Source: Opitutaceae bacterium (GTDB taxonomy: Bacteria > Verrucomicrobiota > Verrucomicrobiia > Opitutales > Opitutaceae). From it: a stretch of DNA of 56,458 bases. Positions 48,515 to 56,458 of this stretch are shown here, one piece after another. The stretch spans positions 1 through 56,458 of the forward strand of contig JAQUYL010000021.1 of assembly GCA_028691845.1 (NCBI GenBank), in the 5' to 3' direction. The notes below the pieces were generated by a model. It saw nothing but the letters and a program-made list of their open reading frames with translations. It was not told the origin of the DNA and did not search any database. Every line of letters starts with the position of its first letter. Within the stretch, counting starts at the first letter, position 1. A program made the translations under genes and the position numbers.

Positions 48515-49906
48515 ATGAAAATCACGCTTCACGGCGCGGCGGGCGAGGTCACCGGCTCGGCCTATCTTGTTGAGACCAAGCGCGCGCGGATTCTGGTGGA
48601 CTTCGGCATGTTCCAAGGCGGCCCGAACCATGACGCACGGAATGCGCTGCCCTCAGGGTTGCTCGACAAACGTTTGGACGCCGTGCTTCTCACCCACGCC
48701 CACCTTGATCACAGCGGGAGGTTGCCGCTCTTGTTCAAGGGCGGATACCAGGGTGCGATCCATGCCACGAACGCCACCCGCGACCTGGCGGGCTTGATCC
48801 TGCGCGACTCGGCCAAGGTTCAATCCTACGATGTCCAACGCAAGAACCGCAAACGCGAGCGGGCCGGGAAGCCCCTGCTTGAACCGCTCTACACCGCGGA
48901 CGAGGTCGAGCAAACCATGCAGCACTTTCGGGATGTTGAATACGGCCAGCCATTTCCCGTCGCCGAGGGGATCACCGCCTGCTTCACGGATGCCGGACAC
49001 ATGCTCGGCTCAGCGAGCATCAAGCTGACGGTGCGCGAGAACAGCAGGACCAGAATTGTCGTTTTCTCCGGCGACATTGGACCAGCGGGACTGGCCATCA
49101 TCCGGGACGCCGTGCCGATCAAGCGCGCGGATTTGGTCTTCATGGAATCCACCTATGGCGACCGCAACAACAAGCCCTTGCAGGAAACCCTCGCGGAATT
49201 CCGATCGATTGTCGAAAATGCGGTGCAGCGCCGGGCGCGCATCCTCGTGCCTGCTTTTGCAGTCGGCCGCACCCAGCAAATACTCTATCATCTCGATGAG
49301 TTGTTCTGCGCCGGCATAATCAAGCCCTTTCCGGTTTATCTCGACAGTCCGATGGCCATCGACGCGACAAACATTTACCGACGTCATCCGGATTTGTTCG
49401 ACGAGGAGGCGAAGGCCCTCCGCCGCACCTGTGAGATCACCCGCAGCCAGCGCCACGTCAGGCCGACCCCCTCGGCGGAGGATTCCATGAGGCTCAATGA
49501 TGCCCCCGGCCCGTGCCTGATCATGGCCGGCGCGGGCATGTGCAACGCGGGGCGCATCCTGCATCATCTTAAACACGGCCTGTGGCAGCCTGAAACCGCC
49601 GTGGTGATTGTCGGCTATCAAGGCCAGGGCACCCTGGGCCGCCAGCTCGTTGACGGCGCGAAGTCCGTGAAGATCTTTGGCGAAACTGTGGCTGTGAAGG
49701 CACGCATCCACACCCTGAACGGCTTCAGCGCCCATGCCGGGCAAGCTTCACTGCTCAAATGGTTCGGGAACATGGCGCCGTCCAGACCTCGCCTGGTGCT
49801 GTCTCACGGAGAAGCCCGCGCGCGCGAACCGTTGGCCGCCATCATCCGCAAACGCCATGGCCTCAAGCCCGTGCTGCCTTCCCCGGGAGACACTATAACA
49901 CTCTGA
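48515..49906 (+). CDS. Beta-CASP metallo-beta-lactamase nuclease (CPSF/Ysh1-like)
   Basis: This 463-aa MBL-fold RNA nuclease carries [20 protein letters not shown], HxHxDH in [27 protein letters not shown] and [10 protein letters not shown]. The beta-CASP insert has [24 protein letters not shown] and LDSPMAI; the C-terminal block has NGFSAHAGQ and LSHGE. It belongs to the COG1236 group that includes eukaryotic CPSF73-related and bacterial RNase-like members with probable endo- or exonuclease action on RNA. The ATG at 48515 gives the natural [15 protein letters not shown] start. Dodecin follows 26 bp downstream. Confidence 0.93.
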   Translation: MKITLHGAAGEVTGSAYLVETKRARILVDFGMFQGGPNHDARNALPSGLLDKRLDAVLLTHAHLDHSGRLPLLFKGGYQGAIHATNATRDLAGLILRDSAKVQSYDVQRKNRKRERAGKPLLEPLYTADEVEQTMQHFRDVEYGQPFPVAEGITACFTDAGHMLGSASIKLTVRENSRTRIVVFSGDIGPAGLAIIRDAVPIKRADLVFMESTYGDRNNKPLQETLAEFRSIVENAVQRRARILVPAFAVGRTQQILYHLDELFCAGIIKPFPVYLDSPMAIDATNIYRRHPDLFDEEAKALRRTCEITRSQRHVRPTPSAEDSMRLNDAPGPCLIMAGAGMCNAGRILHHLKHGLWQPETAVVIVGYQGQGTLGRQLVDGAKSVKIFGETVAVKARIHTLNGFSAHAGQASLLKWFGNMAPSRPRLVLSHGEARAREPLAAIIRKRHGLKPVLPSPGDTITL

Positions 49907-49932
49907 TCCGCACCCGGGCATGTTTTTTCCCC

Positions 49933-50139
49933 ATGAACGATCACGTCTATAAAATCATCGAACTCACCGGCACTTCCACCGAGTCCATCGAGGATGCCGT
50001 CAATACGGCGCTCAAGCGTGCCAGCCAAACCGTCAAGAACCTGCGCTGGTTCCAGGTCCTGGAGACACGCGGAAGCATTGATCAAAACCGGGCTGCTTGC
50101 TGGCAGGTCACCCTGAAGGTCGGCTTTACCGTCGAATAA
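49933..50139 (+). CDS. Dodecin (flavin storage protein)
   Basis: This 68-aa protein matches dodecin along its length: [42 protein letters not shown] and [12 protein letters not shown]. Dodecins form hollow dodecamers that bind flavins or CoA between aromatic residues; the conserved Trp is in LRWFQV. Its ATG is 26 nt after the nuclease gene, so the two are probably cotranscribed. Confidence 0.93.
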   Translation: MNDHVYKIIELTGTSTESIEDAVNTALKRASQTVKNLRWFQVLETRGSIDQNRAACWQVTLKVGFTVE

Positions 50140-50337
50140 ACCTAAATTCCGCAGTTGGGCATGAGCCACGGAGCACACGGAGGCCGCAGAGTGAAATACT
50201 CGGACGTGCCCATCACACATTCTGTGCCTCTTCGCGGCCAATCGGTTCAGCCCCGCTTTTTGCGCCTTTTGCGCCTCCTTGCGGCCAAAACCAACTGATC
50301 CTTTCCCCTCTCGCCTCGCGCCTCTCGCGACGCTCGG
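50140..50337. other. Intergenic sequence with host-type repeats
   Basis: No gene is seen. Wording such as GCCACGGAGCACACGGAGG and TTTTGCGCCTCCTTGCGGCC belongs to short low-information repeats that often fill gaps in such genomes. The same type appears again at 51110-51145 just before clpB. Confidence 0.45.
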
Positions 50338-50403
50338 CTAGGAACCATCGATCACAATACTTGGTTCGTCACCCTTCACCTTGAAGGTGACGGTCGCTTT
50401 CTT
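50338..50403 (-). pseudogene. Relic of a second clpB 3' end
   Basis: Minus-strand translation gives [20 protein letters not shown] plus Ser and a stop, closely matching the intact ClpB end ([16 protein letters not shown]). Twenty bases are identical (50378-50397 against 51176-51195). The relic covers only about the last 20 codons and lies on the far side of the ORF6N gene from clpB, as if the gene end had been duplicated around that insertion. Confidence 0.75.
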
Positions 50404-50484
50404 CGGCAGAACGCCTGCAAAAAGCGGCGCTTGTGCCGACAGGCCCGGTGCGCTTCGCTGTCGGCGGCCTTTCGCCCCTGTGCC

Positions 50485-51018
50485 GTGAGCACTTCTGACC
50501 TTGTTCCCGTCGAACATATCCAGAGCCGGATTCTCGTGCTCCGTGGCGTGCGCGTCGTATTGGACCGGGACTTGGCGGTGCTCTACGGGGTGACGACCAA
50601 ACGGCTGCTGGAACAAGTTCGACGCAATCGGGAGAGATTCCCGAAGGATTTTTGTTTTCAGCTTGAACGGTCGGAGGTTGCGAACTTGAGGTCGCAAATT
50701 GCGACCTCAAGTCGCACGCACGGTGGGTGGCGCTACGCGCCTTACGCTTTCACCGAGCATGGCGCCCTGATGGCGGCCAACGTGCTTAATTCGCCAGACG
50801 CCGTGGCGATGAGCGTTCATGTCGTGCGGGCCTTTGTCCGGTTGCGCCAGCTCATGGCCAATCACCGAGCGCTCGCCGCCAAGCTTGCCGAACTCGACGC
50901 CCGTGCAGGTAACCACGACGAGCAATTGGCCGCCATCGTCGCAGCGATCCGTCAGCTCACTACTCCCGACGCACCCGCCCACGGCCGCCGGATCGGCTTC
51001 CATCGCGGCAATCGTTGA
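50485..51018 (+). CDS. ORF6N-domain DNA-binding protein
   Basis: This 177-aa protein has an N-terminal ORF6N domain: IQSRILVLRGVRVVLDRDLA, LYGVTTKRLLEQVRRN, RFPKDFCFQLERSEV and YAPYAFTEHGALMAANVL. A charged helical tail follows. ORF6N and the related KilA-N domains occur in phage and mobile-element proteins and bind DNA; function in bacterial chromosomes is unclear. The start is the GTG at 50485. The gene lies antiparallel to clpB, between the intact clpB end and a relic of it, so it was probably acquired. Confidence 0.88.
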   Translation: MSTSDLVPVEHIQSRILVLRGVRVVLDRDLAVLYGVTTKRLLEQVRRNRERFPKDFCFQLERSEVANLRSQIATSSRTHGGWRYAPYAFTEHGALMAANVLNSPDAVAMSVHVVRAFVRLRQLMANHRALAAKLAELDARAGNHDEQLAAIVAAIRQLTTPDAPAHGRRIGFHRGNR

Positions 51019-51147
51019 TCCCACTGTAGGTGGCCGCATTTTGCGACCACCTCGTCCGTTTAATTTTTTAGCTCAGTCCCTGCGAACATGGACCTCGCGA
51101 CGCCAGTAGTTCCTTCGTGTTCTTCGCGCCCTTCGTGGTGAAGTGTT

Positions 51148-53733
<2,586 letters not shown>

Positions 53734-53919
53734 AAAAGCCTCCGCCCCCAACCTTGCAGGAAGCATTCCAGTTCGGGGCAAGCCCTTTCGCCCGGGCAAA
53801 CGGCCGGCGGCGGACCGCCGCTGGGTCAAATTTTGACCCTGCTGGCACATCCGGGCGACAAAGTGGCTTGGCCCGCGCCCATTGACTCCCGCTCCCCCGT
53901 GCCTCCTACTGGTGGTCTC

Positions 53920-55203
53920 ATGGCCGACTTTCTCACCGACGAAAAACCTGCGGATCGCGCCCTGCTCATCGGCATCCAGACGCCCGACATGCCGCCGGGC
54001 GAAGGGGCGGAGCTGCTGGCGGAGCTGCGCGAGCTCGTGGAGAACCTCGGCCTCACGGTCACGCGCACCGTGCTCGTCAACCTGCGCCACCCCCAGCCCA
54101 AGTTCCTGCTCGGCACAGGCAAGGCGGCAGAGTTGATCGAGCTGGCCAAGGCCGACGACGCGCAGCTGATCGTCGTCGACGATGATCTGACGCCCGGCCA
54201 GCAGACCAACTGGGAGGAAACCTCCGGCCTTGCCGTCATCGACCGCCAGGAGGTTATCCTCGAAGTATTTGCCGACCGGGCGCAGACCCGCGAAGCCGTG
54301 CTCCAGGTCGCGCTGGCCCGCATGGAATACTCGCTGCCCCGCCTCACACGCGCTTGGACGCACCTGTCGCGCCAGCGCGGAAAGGGCGCACTCGGTGGCG
54401 AAGGAGAGACCCAGCTGGAGCAGGACCGCCGCATCGTGCGCGACCGCATTGTCCACCTGAAGGCCGAGCTCGCCAACGTTGTCCAGCAGCGCGAGGTGCA
54501 GCGCCGCAAGCGGATGCGCGTGCCCGTGCCCACCGCCGCCATCGTCGGCTATACCAACGCCGGCAAATCCTCGCTGGTAAACCGCCTCACCGGCGCCCGC
54601 GTCTATGCCGACGACAAGCTGTTCGCCACGCTCGACCCCACCACGCGCCAGCTCCGGCTGCCCGACGACCGCCGGCTGCTAGTCACTGACACGGTTGGAT
54701 TTATCCGACGACTGCCGCACCGCTTGGTGCAGGCATTCAAGGCCACGCTCGAGGAGGTGGTCGTCGCCGATTTTCTGATCCATGTGCTCGACGCGACAAA
54801 TCCCAACGTCGAAAAACACCGCGTCACCACCCTGGTCGTGCTCGGCGAGCTCGGCGCGGCCGACCAGCCAATACTGACCGCTTTCAACAAGGTCGACATC
54901 GCCGCCCCCCAGACGCTCGCCCTGCTGCGCGCCCGCCACCCGGATGCGCTTTTCCTCAGCGCCAAGACCGGCGAGGGGCTCGACAACCTGCTGCACCATT
55001 GCGCCGATCTTGCCGCCGACGGATTCCAAGCCGCCGAACTGCTCATCCCTCACCATCGCCACGACCTCGTGTCGCGTCTTCATACGCTGGGCCATGTGCG
55101 GGAGCAGGCGAACCGGGACGACGGCGTGTTGCTCAAGGGACGCTTCCCCATTGCGTCCGCCGCCCTCTACACGCCTTACCTGGTCCACCGCCACAGTCAC
55201 TGA
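53920..55203 (+). CDS. hflX: Ribosome-associated GTPase HflX
   Basis: This 427-aa GTPase splits stalled 70S ribosomes during heat or antibiotic stress. The N-terminal HflX domain has [52 protein letters not shown] and [15 protein letters not shown] glycine-rich [19 protein letters not shown] follows. The G domain shows G1 [12 protein letters not shown]3 [11 protein letters not shown] and G4 AFNKVDI. The ATG at 53920 gives the natural start. It is paired divergently with clpB, another stress gene, and followed closely by a convergent ElyC/YdcF gene. Confidence 0.95.
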   Translation: MADFLTDEKPADRALLIGIQTPDMPPGEGAELLAELRELVENLGLTVTRTVLVNLRHPQPKFLLGTGKAAELIELAKADDAQLIVVDDDLTPGQQTNWEETSGLAVIDRQEVILEVFADRAQTREAVLQVALARMEYSLPRLTRAWTHLSRQRGKGALGGEGETQLEQDRRIVRDRIVHLKAELANVVQQREVQRRKRMRVPVPTAAIVGYTNAGKSSLVNRLTGARVYADDKLFATLDPTTRQLRLPDDRRLLVTDTVGFIRRLPHRLVQAFKATLEEVVVADFLIHVLDATNPNVEKHRVTTLVVLGELGAADQPILTAFNKVDIAAPQTLALLRARHPDALFLSAKTGEGLDNLLHHCADLAADGFQAAELLIPHHRHDLVSRLHTLGHVREQANRDDGVLLKGRFPIASAALYTPYLVHRHSH

Positions 55204-55225
55204 ATTGCGCTGGAATGGCGCCAGG

Positions 55226-55972
55226 TCAGTGAAACAGCTGGTAGAAGAGCAAGCCGTAGCTCTCGCGCATCGCAGTCTCGGAATTCAGCAGGGCGTCTGC
55301 TTTGGGAAGGAAGTCGAGCAGGGTGAACGGCCGGGTCGGATCGCAGCGGTAGTCGACCGGAAACGGCGTGACCTCCACGCCGGCGTGTCGAAAGAGCCAG
55401 GCCGCGCGCGGCATGTGCCACGCCGAGGTGACCAGGATGATTTTCCTGAGGCCGTGGACCCGGCAGTAGTCCGACACCGCCCGGGCCTCGTCGGCGGTGT
55501 TGCCAACTTCGCCGGTGATGCCGATGGCCTCGGGTGGAATCCCCCGGGCGAGGCACTCCCGCTGCATGGCCGCCCCTTCCGTCTCCGGCCGGTTCTCCCA
55601 TGGAATGCGCCCGCCGGTGAAAAGCAGTTTCCCGGCCTTCCCCAATTGCATGAGCCGCACCCCCGCCTCGAAACGATCGACCGGATCCGCCCATTCGGGG
55701 AAATACTGCGGACCTCGCACCGGTCCCATCACGCCGCCCAGCACCAGCACGGCGTCGGCGGGCGCCAGCTTCGCCGGCTCCAACAGAGGATATTGCGTCT
55801 CGAGCCGCCCGATGAGCCAATCCCCCACCGCCGGCATGCTCACGGCATAGAGCCACAGTGCCGCCAGGAACGCGGGCCATTTCCTGCGCAACAGGAGCGC
55901 CAGCAGGAGCAGTACAAATACAATTCCGATTGGCAGCGCCATGACGGGCAATAGCTTGTTGAGGAAAAGCAT
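55226..55972 (-). CDS. ElyC/SanA/YdcF-family membrane protein (DUF218)
   Basis: This 248-aa protein has two N-terminal membrane helices (LPIGIVFVLLLLALLL and FLAALWLYAVSM) and a DUF218 domain: ADAVLVLGGVMG, LFTGGRIPW, TEGAAMQRECLARGIPPEAI and IILVTSAWHMPRAAWLF. ElyC-type members support peptidoglycan precursor or lipid-carrier handling at low temperature; this is inferred from family only. It is convergent with hflX (22 bp between stops). Confidence 0.88.
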   Translation of the reverse strand: MLFLNKLLPVMALPIGIVFVLLLLALLLRRKWPAFLAALWLYAVSMPAVGDWLIGRLETQYPLLEPAKLAPADAVLVLGGVMGPVRGPQYFPEWADPVDRFEAGVRLMQLGKAGKLLFTGGRIPWENRPETEGAAMQRECLARGIPPEAIGITGEVGNTADEARAVSDYCRVHGLRKIILVTSAWHMPRAAWLFRHAGVEVTPFPVDYRCDPTRPFTLLDFLPKADALLNSETAMRESYGLLFYQLFH

Positions 55973-56253
55973 CAGCTTGCGAGAAATCCACCTCGGCGGG
56001 CCGAGTCAATCCCAAGCCCTCTGGGAAAAAGCGCCGCGATCAGAATCATGCTGTTGTGTTAATGTTGTCCCACCAGTCAGTTCCTGCCGCCCCTGCGAGC
56101 ATCGGCAGCCATTTGTCGGAGAGGGGCGACCAAGGCGGGCGCACGGCGGATCGAGTGCTGGAGCCTGCCGACTATGCCCCGGTCTGACCGGGGAATCCGT
56201 GTTTTCCGACCTTGACCCGGCACATCGGCGAGGTTTCCCTGCCGCTCCTGATT

Positions 56254-56327
56254 TGCCTGGTGGTGTAATGGTAGCACAGGCGACTTTGACTCGCCTAGTC
56301 CTGGTTCGAATCCAGGCCGGGCAGCCA
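56254..56327 (+). tRNA. tRNA-Gln (anticodon TTG)
   Basis: A complete cloverleaf: acceptor stem TGCCTGG/CCGGGCA with one G-T pair, D arm with GGTAGC, anticodon stem GGCGA/TCGCC around loop CTTTGAC (anticodon TTG at 56286-56288) and a T arm with GGTTCGAATCC. A discriminator G and an encoded CCA follow (56325-56327). Confidence 0.95.
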
Positions 56328-56333
56328 AAACTC

Positions 56334-56369
56334 GGGTCTACACCAAAGATTGGGTCTACACCAAAGATT
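56334..56369. repeat. 18-bp tandem direct repeat beside tRNA-Gln
   Basis: GGGTCTACACCAAAGATT occurs twice in a row (56334-56351 and 56352-56369), starting 7 nt after the tRNA. The second copy continues GGGGA, and the 13-nt string CAAAGATTGGGGA is also found inverted at 102-114 beside the recombinase remnant. It may be the edge of a mobile or recombination-derived sequence. Confidence 0.75.
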
Positions 56370-56458
56370 GGGGAGTGGGTTGAAGGGAGTGGAGGTTCAT
56401 AAGTCAGCCGCACTGGGCGATGACGCGCAGGCGGTAGTTGTTAAAGTTCCTAAAGCCA

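Noticed and set aside
56334..56369. Start of a CRISPR array
   Set aside because: The two units are directly adjacent with no spacer and there are no cas genes.

Overview
The window is GC-rich, densely coded chromosomal DNA carrying about 45 intact genes in short operons on both strands. The mix (outer-membrane TonB receptor, DUF748/AsmA-like and DUF481 proteins, COG0523 with a WD40 partner, GxxExxY and ORF6N accessory genes, REP-like hairpins) most resembles Verrucomicrobiota of the Opitutales/Opitutaceae kind. That assignment is inference from protein style, since no rRNA is present.

Layout. 1-2.7 kb is a scar zone: a truncated tyrosine recombinase, a small secreted protein and a decayed IS630-type transposase. 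2.7-12.1 kb holds housekeeping genes: hemolysin III, TatD, tRNA t6A dehydratase TcdA, NAD-malic enzyme with a strong terminator, a PnuC-NadR fusion translationally coupled to an Hsp33-like chaperone, glycosyltransferase, MsrA, S4-domain protein and a macro-domain protein. 12.1-17.1 kb has EttA and, divergently, an ilvBN operon preceded by a Leu/Val-rich leader peptide and an attenuator hairpin. 17.1-24.5 kb has a giant DUF748 protein, a YjbQ/thioesterase pair, a TonB siderophore receptor and a dUTPase. 24.7-29.3 kb has an RGG-rich disordered protein, a divergent MurA, RuvB and a sugar kinase. 29.3-32.0 kb (minus) is a possible biopterin cluster: eukaryotic-type PTPS, FolE2, a broken GxxExxY gene and a sepiapterin-reductase-like SDR. 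32.1-44.2 kb has an MBL hydrolase, a nonsense-broken OPA transporter, pyruvate kinase, a COG0523 GTPase with a nonsense-broken WD40 gene, envelope proteins, ThpR and a small protein with a SeqA-like C-terminus. 44.4-56.4 kb has phosphatidylserine decarboxylase, ClC antiporter, YqhD-type alcohol dehydrogenase, beta-CASP nuclease, dodecin, ORF6N protein, ClpB, HflX, an ElyC/YdcF protein and tRNA-Gln.

Structures beyond ordinary genes: (i) an ilv attenuator; (ii) a 19-bp palindrome repeated exactly 26.6 kb apart; (iii) short 3'-end relics of ettA and clpB lying just downstream of the intact genes, the clpB pair bracketing an ORF6N gene; (iv) a PnuC-NadR kinase fusion; (v) the FolE2-PTPS-SDR cluster; (vi) a SeqA-like domain outside its classical host range; (vii) several small lesions (two in-frame stops, one frameshift) in otherwise well-preserved genes.
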